DNA of 64,000 nucleotides from Paramacrobiotus metropolitanus (lineage: Eukaryota > Tardigrada > Eutardigrada > Parachela > Macrobiotidae). A model generated the notes under the pieces. It had not been told where the DNA came from. It saw nothing but the letters and a program-made list of their open reading frames with translations, and did no database searches. Position numbers and translations under genes: made by a program. Where the stretch lies: positions 1,674,001-1,738,000 of the forward strand of contig NW_026570225.1 in NCBI RefSeq assembly GCF_019649055.1. The letters are read 5' to 3'. Positions 47,003-56,522 of the stretch are shown in pieces (position 1 is the stretch's first letter; each line of letters opens with the position of its first letter).

Positions 47003-48076
47003 CTAACCAAATGAAAACTCCACGTTCAGAATTTTTGTCATCTTTTCTAAAAGGTCGTCAATTTTTTTCGCCATTGCATCGGTTTGCGGGGATTGTTTCT
47101 TGGCAACATTTGCAAATGGCAGGCTTAAAGTTACTGCTGGTGTTTCCAAATTTCGTTCTCGGGTTCTGTATTTTACGGGATACAAATCTTCGGCCACTTC
47201 CAAAACGTTTTTTGGTGTCTTTTTACCCATGATGCGTAGTTGCATCGCTGTTTGCTTGTCCCTCATTCCTTTTAGTATGAAATATCCTATTTCTGTTTGT
47301 TCCATATTTGCGTCTGCGTGTTTGCATAAGTCCAGGATGGAAAAGTAATACGTCCGAAAGTCCTCATCGGTTCCTTGCTGCCTCGATATCAACATATCGA
47401 TGGCTTGCTCTGGTGTACCCACCTTTCCGAAAGTTTTAAGAAATTCTGTTTCTACTGCATCCCATCCGGGTGCAGCATTTGCTGGACGATTTTTTATCCA
47501 TTTTATTGCGGTACCAGCTAATACTTCGGGCAATCTTCTCGCTTTCGTGGCGTCGTCCCACGCATATGACTTCGCGCATCTAAGGTAAGATTCTAGCCAA
47601 GTTTCCGCGTCCTCATGTGGGGCGGCAGAGAATGGAGGGGGTAATTTAATCTTTGGCCCCTCTGCCATTCTTTGACGTTCTTGTTGTCCGTTCAAATCGT
47701 CGTCCTCCACTTTATCTACACTTTTAATTAAAGGTAAATTTCCGTTTTCTATATCCTCCTCTTTATCTTTTGGTGTATTCGCCTCTTCCAATTCTTCGGT
47801 ATCTGATTCTTCTTCACTTGCGTCCTCTATAAACGCAGTCTCGTGTAAATTCTCTTCCTTTTCTTCCTCTTCAGTAAGGTCCTCGTTAATTGTTTGTTTC
47901 GGATTTTCTTCCGAATTTTCTTCGAGGCTTGTGTCTGGGGAAATTTCAGGGGTTTTTATCCTATCTGAAGCTCTTTTCACTTCCGGAATGCTTCTTTTGT
48001 TAACCAAATTACTGCTGCCTCCTGGATTCCAATATTTACTGTTAATCTGTTCTTCTGGTACTATTGGTGGCGGCAA
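47003..48076 (-). CDS. gag: gag-like protein of retroelement A (Ty3/gypsy-type capsid core)
   Basis: The open frame is 357 codons. Residues 40-130 are a disordered acidic tract rich in Glu. From about 145 comes a core typical of the retrotransposon gag (PF03732-type) domain: DAETWLESYLRCAKSYAWDD, then RRLPEVLAGTAIKWIKN, GWDAVETEFLKTFG, and DMLISRQQGTDEDFRTYYF with a following helical region. This domain forms the capsid of Ty3/gypsy-like particles. The frame opens at 48,100 without an ATG; its first Met is residue 137, immediately before the capsid core. The acidic tract therefore needs an upstream exon or a lost start. The protein ends before any functional zinc knuckle. Confidence 0.78.
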   Translation of the reverse strand: MPPPIVPEEQINSKYWNPGGSSNLVNKRSIPEVKRASDRIKTPEISPDTSLEENSEENPKQTINEDLTEEEEKEENLHETAFIEDASEEESDTEELEEANTPKDKEEDIENGNLPLIKSVDKVEDDDLNGQQERQRMAEGPKIKLPPPFSAAPHEDAETWLESYLRCAKSYAWDDATKARRLPEVLAGTAIKWIKNRPANAAPGWDAVETEFLKTFGKVGTPEQAIDMLISRQQGTDEDFRTYYFSILDLCKHADANMEQTEIGYFILKGMRDKQTAMQLRIMGKKTPKNVLEVAEDLYPVKYRTRERNLETPAVTLSLPFANVAKKQSPQTDAMAKKIDDLLEKMTKILNVEFSFG

Positions 48077-48100
48077 GTTTTTTAGTCTGTTTGAGACGCG

Positions 48101-49308
48101 CTAAGCAACTGTGCTATTTTTTAAAATACTGCGCTGTTCTTGTGGTTTTTTAGGCGCCAGTTTGATTCATAATTAACAGAAAATAAAAGTTGCAATTTTC
48201 GTTATTTTTATATCTGTGTCAAGATAATTCACAATGTACGAACAAAATGTATATTTTATATTGCATATTATTAGTAACAAGCTGATACTATATAACACCT
48301 GCTTTTGCTTCGCTCGCTTATGTCGACTGCGGTTGCGATGTTCTATACTAGTATTCACAAATCTATGTTAATCCCTAGCGCCTATGATAATCCCCTCTCG
48401 TAGGGCCTATGATAATCCCTGCTCGTAGGGCCAATGATAATCCCCAAGGCCTATTATAATCCCTAGCGCTTATATTTATTACATACAATAGCGAACTTTA
48501 TCAGTCAGACTGCACAGAGGACTCGAGCAGTGTTACTTTTCACGCATCAGTGGAGCCATGTGCTCACTTGATAAATCAAGCACAGGTTGAGACACATACA
48601 TGTGTTTTACAGTCACACTTATTTGTGGATAATATACTGTGCTTACTGTCCTGATCACATTGCATACATACAAGCACTACGGATTTATTGTACAATTATC
48701 GTACTGGTGTAGTGCAACGACTATTATACTGTACTTTGTTGAGGAGTGCTGCTTTATTGTTTTTCGGATTACTACGATACAATGTAAGTGACAGCTTTTA
48801 ATTAGTGTACAGTTTATCAGTGCACAGTTTAATTAGTGTGTAGTTTATCAATTACTAAGAGTAGTGCACGGTGCTTAATTAATGTGCAGATTTCGCTTTC
48901 CTACTATGCTTGTTTTAATTTTATCAGTACGGCTTCATTGGTTTCCTATAGTATGTACTATAATGTTTGTTATTTACCTGTAAGTTTCTTAACACGGGCT
49001 CAATCTAAACTACGACTATCTGTATACAACTGTGTTATTACGGACCAGGTAACAACAACAGTGAAATACCTGTGTCGTGTGCGACAATCTGTAATGAAAG
49101 TGACCTATGGTCAGTAGGACCACTTCACAATACCTGTGCCGCAAGTGGGCTTTATTCCCAAATTTTTCCTCCCGGGGTATCCGAATTTTGTTCAAATTTC
49201 CAATAATGTGTGCACGTACTTCAAAATTTTATCCAAAAGAATACAATAATCCAGGTGTATTAATTATCAAATTCACGTCAGGTAAGTAAAACAATTAAGT
49301 GGTCACAT
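48101..49308 (-). other. leader region of retroelement A
   Basis: Non-coding DNA between the primer site and gag, on the minus strand, cut by retroelement B. It includes four to five imperfect tandem copies of GGCCTATGATAATCCC at about 48,370-48,475. A small plus-strand frame at 48,836 is not convincing. Confidence 0.6.
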
Positions 49309-49535
49309 TGTGGGCTTCGCACACATTGTGTACGTCTGTTGACATACAGGTTCGTACACTTATGTAATGCCTTTGTGTTCTGTTCTTTAGCCAACGTGTT
49401 GCACAACACGTTGGCCGGTTTTGCCGTCTTGAGTTGTATAAAGTATGCCGCCTCTCGGTAGAGAGCATGGCATTGCAGTGGTTTTGTTCTTGGCGCGTAT
49501 AGACATTTAGGCCTTTTTGTGGGCGAGCTCCCACA
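49309..49535 (+). repeat. 5' LTR of retroelement B
   Basis: The LTR is 227 bp. It contains a TATA-like GTTGTATAAAGTATG at about 49,433-49,447 and an 11 bp stem (CCAACGTGTTG facing CAACACGTTGG). The final 17 bases are complementary to a site at about 49,624-49,640 in the leader. Confidence 0.92.
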
Positions 49536-49536
49536 T

Positions 49537-49552
49537 TGGTAGCAGATCGTGG
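49537..49552 (+). promoter_or_regulatory. primer-binding site of retroelement B
   Basis: TGGTAGCAGATCGTGG begins one base after the LTR. It would pair with a tRNA 3' end reading CCACGATCTGCTACCA. The acceptor part fits initiator Met tRNA (AGCAGA...TCTGCT with discriminator A) as known in animals; the inner six bases are not diagnostic. Confidence 0.8.
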
Positions 49553-51159
49553 TTTTTACGCTCCTGATTTTATATACCGTGTATAAAGTGACCTTTTTAT
49601 ATAACTAAATATCGCTCTATCGAAGGGGAGCTCGCCCACATAATACTTTACGGATTACCACCCATGGCTTGGATGTCCCACCCGCTTTTTACAACAACAT
49701 ACCGTCGATTCAGTATCCCTAGTAAGCTACTCTAATCGTTGCCCAATGTTTAAGTTTTTGTGCAGAAACAAACAGATTATTCGCGAGTCTGCCTAGTATT
49801 ATACCTAATTAAATTTGGTGAATTACGACTTTGTCTGCCCGTTTGCTCAGTTAAATTTGCCCATACGATTCTTTGAAAGTTGCGCATATTTGTTACTTGT
49901 GGCCATTTTCTTTGTGTTTTTAGTGCACAATCAAATGAATTTTGCATTTATACACTGCCGGCCTAATTTTGTTTTCTTCGATATTAATATTACAGATGTT
50001 ACTCAGTGCACAGAATTTATTACTGGCAAAGTTGCCCTAAATTTTTATCAATGGATCCTTTTCTTTTACCGAAAGTTGACCTATTGCGCGATTTAAACTT
50101 CTCTATCTCGGGATAGGTGATGCTGTGTGGAGTAGTCCCACTATTAACGGTGCGCGAGGCGTGGGACCCTTGCAGGTTAGTATACTACACAAAGCAACGC
50201 TTATATCTGTGTTGACAAAATTGAATTAACTACGTGATACCAAAAACTGCGCATTAACTGATTTTGTTTATTAATTCTGTCGACAAACTTGTTCAACAAC
50301 TGAAAATGCAAAGCGCTTCCTTTTAAACTGGCTGTATTGCCGCCACCGGTTGGATATTTCTTTCACTGTTGGCAAAATTCACCGAAAATTTCGAACCTTT
50401 TCTGAAACATTATTCTCTTTTTCGGGCACATTCTGGGGGCAGTCATGAAATCTTTTCATGCAAAATTTCACCTTAAAAGAGCAAAAAAAAATACAATAAT
50501 TTTACACAGTGTACGGGCTTCGTAACCAACAATTTATTGCTTAAGCACCAAACTTGCTGATTAAGTAACCAAGTATTTCGCACCCTGGTACTGAGACTTT
50601 GATTAGACGTTCTATTTTGAAGTCGTTTTTTTGACTGACTTTTGTTTCTTCACTCATGGGTATTATTACATAAACAAGAATTACAAAACTGCTAAATTCC
50701 TCGTTTGTTCACTCGTAATAAAATTCGTTCTCTCGCCACCGAAAGTACGGCGACGTAATTACCAATATTTTAGTGCCAAAAAACGTCGTGTATTGCGTAA
50801 AAACAAGAACAATAACGTCCGTTGTACTTACTTAACTTGGTGCCAGCTAATAATGTTAGGTAATAAATTGGCTAACGAACGACCGAAAAATGTACGTTCG
50901 GTTACGGTTACATCAGTAACTTCCTCTTTGTAATTATTAATAGAACCGTTTCACCTGTCTTGGCCGTTGGTTTTATGACTTGGCAACAAAACAAATTTTT
51001 TTGTGATATAACATTTTATGTTATCAAAACTGTTATGCAACAGCTTTAATGAACGCAAAATTCTTCCTATAAAACCATTATTCTTACATCTTGACTAGTC
51101 ATTTACGATGCAAACATTCCGTCAGCAATTTGACCTTTCGTCAGTTCTACTAACCTATC
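49553..51159 (+). other. leader region of retroelement B
   Basis: About 1.6 kb without a convincing ORF; the 93- and 100-codon frames at 49,815 and 50,631 begin at TTG and lack domain features. GGGGAGCTCGCCCACA at about 49,625-49,640 can pair with the LTR terminus and so enclose the primer site. A TATA-like TATAAAACC at about 51,069 precedes the CCHC gene by 90 bp. Confidence 0.55.
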
Positions 51160-51432
51160 ATGCCCAACACCGAATGTTTGAACTGTGGTGGTTGGGGTCA
51201 CCACTATAGCATCTGCCCATCACCCCGCACTTGTTTTCGCTGTCACATTGAAGGGCATACAGCCCGGGACTGTGACGCTGACCTTAATGACGAAGGTAAG
51301 CTGTACGATACCTGCCCTATATGCGATGAAGGAGTGCTCATCTCTCCAAATGAATGTGTGGAAGAGTTGTGTTGTGACCTTTGCGACTACTATGAGCATG
51401 ATATTAACACATGCACATGCCCTCCCACTTAA
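51160..51432 (+). CDS. triple CCHC zinc-knuckle protein (90 residues)
   Basis: Three C-x2-C-x4-H-x4-C knuckles are visible: C6/C9/H14/C19 (CLNCGGWGHHYSIC), C25/C28/H33/C38 (CFRCHIEGHTARDC) and C72/C75/H80/C85 (CDLCDYYEHDINTC). A CPIC pair (52-55) lies between the second and third. Such knuckles bind single-stranded nucleic acid and are typical of retroelement nucleocapsid proteins and of CNBP-type cellular proteins. Here the protein is almost entirely knuckles, with no capsid domain, so it may act as a free nucleocapsid-like or RNA-chaperone protein. The ATG at 51,160 follows a TATA-like element. The next feature downstream is a stem-loop array that is a possible RNA target; that link is inference. 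Confidence 0.72.
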   Translation: MPNTECLNCGGWGHHYSICPSPRTCFRCHIEGHTARDCDADLNDEGKLYDTCPICDEGVLISPNECVEELCCDLCDYYEHDINTCTCPPT

Positions 51433-51693
51433 GTAAAGTCAACATTGGCAAGTAAGTTCCGTACTAGATTTGTTCTGCTTGGCCAATATTTTAATATCAA
51501 AGAAAAGTAGTCCCAGTCATGTCTTGTATCCTTTTTGTAAAAGCTTCCTTATCTTTTAGATCAAATTTTTTAATCAACAAAAAATAAAAATTATTTGTTC
51601 TGTTTCATCAAACTGTTCTTGGTATCTGTTCTTAGTGATGCAAAGCTCTTCTAAAAAAAAGATCGCCTATGCAACTCATGCTTTAATTGCAGC
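51433..51693 (+). other. spacer before the stem-loop array
   Basis: AT-rich non-coding DNA, including an A/T-rich run at about 51,560-51,600. Nothing further was identified. Confidence 0.55.
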
Positions 51694-52255
51694 AAAAGAT
51701 CGCATTAGCGACATCTTTCCTATTACATCAGTTGAAAGGTCGCATGAAGCGACAAATAAAAATTTTCTTTACCTTAAAAGATCGCACGAAGCGACATTTA
51801 ACTGTTTTTCGTTCATCAAAAGGTCGCATGAAGCGACAAATAAAAATTTTCTTTACCTTAAAAGATCGCACGAAGCGACATTTAACTGTTTTTCGTTCAT
51901 CAAAAGATCGCATGAAGCGACAGATAAAAGTTTTCTTTACCGCAAGATCGCAAGCAGCGCCATTTAGTTTAGTTGCGCCATTTAGTTGTTCTATAAAAGA
52001 TCATAAAGCGACACGTGAAATTTGTTTTATTTAAAAAGATCGCAGGAAGCGACAAGTAATTTTTTATTATTCAAAAGATCGCTTAAAGCGACAAATAAGA
52101 TTTTTTTATTCAAAAGATCGCAACTACCGACACTTAATTTTACGATTTAAAAGATCGCATAAGCGACAATGCAGATTTTCAACACCATTTAGAAAGATCG
52201 CATAAAACGACAATTACGTTTCCTATATTACCCAAAAAAATCGCATAAGCGACAG
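51694..52255 (+). repeat. array of about 14 spaced TCGC...GCGA stem-loops
   Basis: The motif AAAAGATCGCATGAAGCGAC and variants recurs about every 41 bp (37-45, one gap of 56). Each can form a 4 bp TCGC/GCGA stem with a 3-5 base loop, preceded by AAAAGA. Early units (to about 51,930) also share their A/T-rich spacers in alternating pairs; later units keep the stem-loop core while the spacers diverge. Two related CGCTTCACAGCG hairpins follow at about 52,325 and 52,477. Frames through the array on both strands arise because many units are near multiples of three. Confidence 0.82.
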
Positions 52256-52773
52256 AATTGTAAGATGCCTGCAAATATTTACCTTCAAAGATTGTATACA
52301 CCATCATATTTACCCTAACTGTGAACGCTTCACAGCGTCTTTTCTAATGTTCGATTTTGGTTCTGCTGTTCCGGTTTTTCTTGTGTACGATTTCTTTTAA
52401 CTGTTAGCGCGTTACACTACACCGGTCAATTACTGTTCAACTTTACTCCGCTTTCTATACAAATTCTTTATGTAAGCGCTTCACAGCGATTTCTTTTACC
52501 TTTTAGTAGTACAGAAGTGTTATTAGTGTGTCCAATGTCGTTTAACTACTTGAATCGGTAAACACTTTCTCCGGTTGCACTCTTGTTCTACATTCACAAT
52601 ACGCGAATACATGCAGTTAATCCGAAGATACGTGCAGAGTGCAGCAATGATACCGCTTCACAGCCAGCCAGTCGAGAATTTTTGCCGCCTTGTACTCAAT
52701 CGCCTCAGGCAGTAAGAATTTCATCGCTTTCTGCGCATTACTGGACCACACTTCTATTTCAATCATAACAAAA
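52256..52773 (+). other. spacer with two CGCTTCACAGCG hairpins
   Basis: Non-coding DNA between the array and the next gene. The 12-base palindromic motif CGCTTCACAGCG appears twice, about 150 bp apart, each after a TA-rich segment, and may be the last, altered members of the array. Confidence 0.55.
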
Positions 52774-53091
52774 ATGGATCATCACCGTCCACCTATGGTT
52801 TACTGCAGTGCTGACTTTCATTTTATAATATTGGACATCGATATCGCCGACAGTAATCTACGAATAACATACGAAACGGATGCCTTGCCTGTTGACTTTC
52901 TCAACAATCGCTATTCCTGCCAAAATTGTCGCTACTCTACTCAGTCCGCGCTCGGGATCTTTACACATACATTCCGAAGATACATTTTACCTGCTATCCT
53001 AAGCCGGTATCTACTGCGAATCATTCGCCAACGATATACCGCACGCGCCGTGCGCGAGCATAACCGGGAATTTGATGCGGCTCACCCGTAG
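52774..53091 (+). CDS. 105-residue protein with partial C2H2-like finger
   Basis: From ATG 52,774 (MDHHRPPMVYC) the protein has an acidic first half and a CQNC-x12-H motif (C49, C52, H65) resembling the first three ligands of a C2H2 finger. The expected second His is Tyr70. The C-terminal part is basic and helical (RYLLRIIRQRYTARAVREHN). It overlaps the start of the RING ORF by 17 bases in another frame, an arrangement compatible with coupled translation. The function is unknown; it could also be the 5' part of a spliced RING gene. Confidence 0.5.
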   Translation: MDHHRPPMVYCSADFHFIILDIDIADSNLRITYETDALPVDFLNNRYSCQNCRYSTQSALGIFTHTFRRYILPAILSRYLLRIIRQRYTARAVREHNREFDAAHP

Positions 53092-53596
53092 AAGAAGATG
53101 CATGTGGCTTACGCCACCAGCTACACTGCGACGCCAGCGCAGACAACGGAAATATAAACGCCAAGCAATTTTGGACTGGATTCCATTTTCAGTAGCTCTA
53201 CCGACAGCTACAATAGCTACAACAACAACAAGAATATTAGTTCCAACACCTTCACAGCTGACTGAATCGGCGATGACACCTACAACGGTAACTCTAACAC
53301 ATCAACAATCAACGTCGTCAGCCCTCACAGCGGACCCAGTACCGACTCATCAACCGAAAGAAAATCAAAAGGAATGTCCGGTCTGTTATTGGGACTTCAA
53401 TCACAAAAAGAAATTGCTTACGACTGCGGAAATGCGTTGCGGTCACGCAATATGTTCACGATGCCTTGGAAAAGCATTCCAAACATACACAGATGACCTC
53501 CGGGTCGATTCCTCTCTTGCTCTCATACCACAACAGAGACCACGTTGTCCAGTATGTCGAAAGAGCATCCGCCCGGAGCGGAGTCGTTTTATCTAA
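53075..53596 (+). CDS. C3HC4 RING-finger protein (173 residues), probable E3 ubiquitin ligase
   Basis: A basic N-terminus (RLTRRRRC, RRQRRQRKYKRQ) is followed by a Thr/Ser/Pro-rich linker (about 40-95) and a complete RING: C101-P-V-C104, C122-G-H124, C127-S-R-C130 and C158-P-V-C161, i.e. C-x2-C-x17-C-x-H-x2-C-x2-C-x27-C-x2-C. All eight zinc ligands are present. RING domains of this type recruit E2 enzymes and transfer ubiquitin, but catalytic competence cannot be judged here. The gene lies wholly inside retroelement B, between the C2H2-like ORF and the polypurine tract, in the place where env or accessory genes sit in other retroelements. It may be a captured host gene. Confidence 0.78.
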   Translation: MRLTRRRRCMWLTPPATLRRQRRQRKYKRQAILDWIPFSVALPTATIATTTTRILVPTPSQLTESAMTPTTVTLTHQQSTSSALTADPVPTHQPKENQKECPVCYWDFNHKKKLLTTAEMRCGHAICSRCLGKAFQTYTDDLRVDSSLALIPQQRPRCPVCRKSIRPERSRFI

Positions 53597-53765
53597 TCAT
53601 GATAATTTCCGTTCTAAAGCATCTCTACCTATCGTCCTTTAAAACAAATTTGAAAATCTTAGTTAGTGCATGTTGGTGCTCTTTTTCTAGACGTTCTTCA
53701 GTTGTCTGTTTTCTCTTTTGGTTTTGGTTTTCTCTAGACTATATCTACATGTTGTTTTTCCAACA

Positions 53766-53775
53766 CGGAGGGAAG
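53766..53775 (+). promoter_or_regulatory. polypurine tract of retroelement B
   Basis: CGGAGGGAAG abuts the TGTGGG start of the 3' LTR, the position from which plus-strand DNA synthesis is primed. It fixes the element's orientation as plus. Confidence 0.85.
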
Positions 53776-54002
53776 TGTGGGCTTCGCACACATTGTGTAC
53801 GTCTGTTGACATACATGTTCGAACGCTTATGTAATGCCTTTGTGTTCTGTTCTTTAGCCAACGTGTTGCACAACACGTTGGCCGGTTTTGCCGTCTTGAG
53901 TTGTATAAAGTATGCCGCCTCTCGGTAGAGAGCATGGCATTGCAGTGGTTTTGTTCTTGGCGCGTATAGACATTTAGGCCTTTTTGTGGGCGAGCTCCCA
54001 CA
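53776..54002 (+). repeat. 3' LTR of retroelement B
   Basis: 227 bp, the same length as the 5' LTR. The visible differences all fall between about 53,815 and 53,828. It is followed by the ACAT duplication. Confidence 0.92.
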
Positions 54003-54011
54003 ACATCTACA

Positions 54012-54029
54012 GGTTCATCCTTCACGCCA
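54012..54029 (-). promoter_or_regulatory. primer-binding site of retroelement A
   Basis: On the minus strand TGGCGTGAAGGATGAACC begins three bases after the 5' LTR end. It would pair with a tRNA ending GGTTCATCCTTCACGCCA, which has a CCA end and discriminator G. The tRNA species is not assigned. Confidence 0.8.
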
Positions 54030-54032
54030 ATT

Positions 54033-56522
54033 TGTCACAACATAAGTGTGACGAGTTCTTTTACCTGTGTGTGACTTACTGTGTGTTGTGTGTATATGAG
54101 CCCTAATGAAAGGTCAACGATGACCAGTACCTATGTAATTACAAACGAACCAAACAACCAGGTGTGCACGACCTTTTAATAATCTTTGACCATTGCCCAC
54201 TACAGTATAATTATCATCAGCTGATCAGTATTTTAGAAAAGACTCGAATGAGTACTAGGGCCCGTTCACGCGTACACCTATCTATCTTAATTGCTTAGTG
54301 GGATGTGAGTTCAACCGGGGACAACCACCTAATTGCATTAGGTCCCAAAACTGCGTTCACGCAGCACACCTATGCTAACGTTAATTACCTAGCTCTTAAT
54401 TGATAGATAGCAATGCGCGGCCTGAACAGTGCTTTCCTGTCGAAAGGTACCTTTTCGTTTGCTCCGTAGACACAATGGTTAAGACATATATGAACCACTT
54501 GAGGTTCCTTTTTGTATGGACATACACGCTCTTCTGGTTAAAATGCTTTCAGAATGATTATGTAATGACCTAAAAAGATGTTTTGATTCAGGATATGATA
54601 ACTTGCGTCGTTAATTACCAGTGCAGAGTATCACCGCACATTAGCATGCACATGCAACCTATTTGCCGTAAAGATCACATTTTACACGAAAGCATGCGTC
54701 TGCTTTAAACTTGTAAAGGCAAAACTGCAACAACCGCACGGTCACAGTTTGAATGCGCGCAGTCTATGTTGTAATTATTTTTTGAAAACGAAATCTTTTA
54801 GCACGGATTCATCTAATTAATCATTAGTTCGAGTCTGTGTGTTGCTGGCAGACACAATGTGTAAGCTGTAAACATTTAACTGAGAAAGAGTTTTAATGAG
54901 GGAAATATCGCTGGGTGCCGTACTTACTGGTAAGTATTATTATTTGTAATTGCACTTTGCAGGTAATAAATTTATCGCTTATGACAAACCACTGTTGGTG
55001 ATGACAGTTGAAATAAAATAAACAGTTTTGTGTTGTAATATCAGTTTATTTATTGAAGCATTGCCCATTGTACACTGTAAATTTATTGTGGTGTGCAGTT
55101 CATATTCTTCTGCCAGTGTTACTGCAAATTTACTGTAATGTAATTCAATCACGAAAATAATAATTATTACTATGAAGCGCTTAACTCCTCTACACGACAC
55201 GTAGGCACCCGCCCGCTGTATCGGCAGCTGGCAACCGCCCGCGGTAGCAGTAGGCAGCGATATAGGCACCCGCCCGCTGTAACGGTAGCAAATAGCCTCC
55301 CTGGGTGACTGAGCGCTGCATAATGGCAAGCCCATATCAGGCGCATGGCAAGCCGAGATATTCAGCACTAAGCCCAACTGGATAAACTCGTGTCAGTTAT
55401 CAATAGATTCATAAATTCTTACGCCCTTATTTTTTAGAAAATTATCTCCTAATTCGAGATTCAGTTTTTGTCTTTTCGATACTGTATGTCTAAATATTTA
55501 AAAGCCGGCCTGTGTATGTACCGTATTCTCTCACGTAGCGGCTCTGTGATACTGGTATTAGTTTGGAAGCTCACTAACCATAAGCTATGTTAATCTGTGC
55601 CAGATTTAAATACATTTAAATAATTGGGTACCCAGATAGCTAAAGGTCACAAAAATAGATTAAAAAGACAGAAAATCTTGAAGAAATAACAATGTTATTA
55701 AAAACATTTTTATCTGCTTTCTGACTTCTGAGCCTTAAGCTGTATCATTTCATTTTTAACTTTGCAAATGATTGTAAAGCTGGTTCGGCTGTTTTTTTAA
55801 GCATTTTACACTTGAATTATATTTTTAAAATCTATTTTGTTACTGTAACTGCAGACTGAATTTTTTGTAATTTCTTTCATATTATTCCTTACCTCAAACA
55901 AAAGTGGTCGCGTGCTAGCGCGACCGATACTTGTGTATCTACTACAACGCTGTAATATGAGTAATAGCGGTGGCAAAAAAAGAGCTGAAATACTGAGCTA
56001 CTATAAGCGGGATGTATTTGATCTTCGTAAACATTACAAGTATAAAATAATTACCATTCTGCGATTTTGCTGTTTTAATTTTGCGTTTCGTTTCGGTACG
56101 TGGATAGGCGGCATGTGTTCACGCAGACCCAGCGGACTATCGGAAGCGCCTAAACAATAACTTTTATTGCACCTATTCAAAGGTGCCTGTGTGAACGCAA
56201 TTCTGCTCCCTATTTAGGTATCTACTTAGAAGAGCGTGCCGCGTTCACGCATACTGCTAAGAAACCGGCCGTTTTGGGCGGTGTCTCAATAGGAAAACTG
56301 ATAGATAGAAGTCCGCGTGAATCCGGCCCTAGACTGAATTGAATGCCTTTGATGGGCTCTTTATATATGGATCCGGACCGGTTAGAGTGTGATCGTGACT
56401 CATCCTTATGATGTCATTATGATGTAAGAATGAGTAATTATGACGCAGTTATGACTGCATTGTCCTTGGCGTTCGACCTTGACGGGCACGTGGTGGCCTC
56501 ATGTATGTGAGTCATCGTGACA
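54033..56522 (-). repeat. 5' LTR of retroelement A, split by a Harbinger copy
   Basis: It spans 2,490 bp. Subtracting the 2,071 bp transposon and one 3 bp target duplication gives 416 bp, exactly the length of the other LTR. About three base differences from that LTR were seen. Confidence 0.92.
54258..56328. mobile_element. PIF/Harbinger-like non-autonomous transposon, copy 2
   Basis: It is 2,071 bp with the same GGGCC termini as copy 1 and flanked by CTA (54,255-54,257 and 56,329-56,331). The empty site GAGTACTAGACTG is preserved in the other LTR of retroelement A, which fixes both boundaries to the base. It is in the same orientation as copy 1 and matches it closely apart from a 38 bp internal difference and scattered substitutions. 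No transposase. Confidence 0.92.

Larger units (their letters stand above)
49309..54002 (+). mobile_element. LTR retroelement B carrying CCHC and RING genes, no pol
   Basis: Two 227 bp LTRs (TGTGGG...CCCACA) lie at 49,309-49,535 and 53,776-54,002, flanked by ACAT (49,305-49,308 and 54,003-54,006). The primer site TGGTAGCAGATCGTGG (49,537-49,552) shares its first 10 bases with the initiator-Met tRNA-primed sites of many retroelements. The purine tract CGGAGGGAAG immediately precedes the 3' LTR. The LTRs differ at only three visible positions. The 4.2 kb interior has room for pol but shows no protease, reverse transcriptase, RNase H or integrase. It has a three-knuckle CCHC ORF, a stem-loop array, a C2H2-like ORF and a RING ORF. 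Mobility would need enzymes in trans. Confidence 0.9.
45489..56522 (-). mobile_element. LTR retroelement A (minus strand), CCGG target duplication, nested insertions
   Basis: Its 416 bp LTRs lie at 45,489-45,904 (3') and 54,033-56,522 (5', split by a Harbinger copy). CCGG flanks the element at 45,485-45,488 and 56,523-56,526, and the uninterrupted site is visible in the opposite arm near 58,725. Minus-strand order is LTR, a 3-base spacer, a primer site TGGCGTGAAGGATGAACC (54,029 down to 54,012), leader, a gag-like ORF, about 1 kb of AT-rich DNA, LTR. TGG at the start of the primer site matches a tRNA CCA end. No protease, reverse transcriptase or integrase is found, so it is non-autonomous. 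About three LTR differences in 416 bp suggest a young insertion. Confidence 0.9.

Noticed and set aside
49295-49534. Minus-strand frame with RQEQNHCNAMLSTERRHTLY, repeated at 53,687-54,025
   Set aside because: It is antisense to the two LTRs of retroelement B. The duplication is the LTR pair, not a gene family.
49815-50933. 93- and 100-codon frames in the leader of retroelement B
   Set aside because: Both depend on TTG as start and have no domain or composition suggesting a protein, although the second has a basic patch.
51635-52034. 110-115 codon frames rich in KRSHEATNKNFLYL
   Set aside because: They are translations of the 41-42 bp stem-loop array, and equivalent frames exist on the opposite strand.
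51694-52255. CRISPR-like layout of short repeats and spacers
   Set aside because: The genome context is eukaryotic. Early spacers are themselves repeated, repeats are degenerate, and no cas gene is present. It is a tandem array inside a retroelement.
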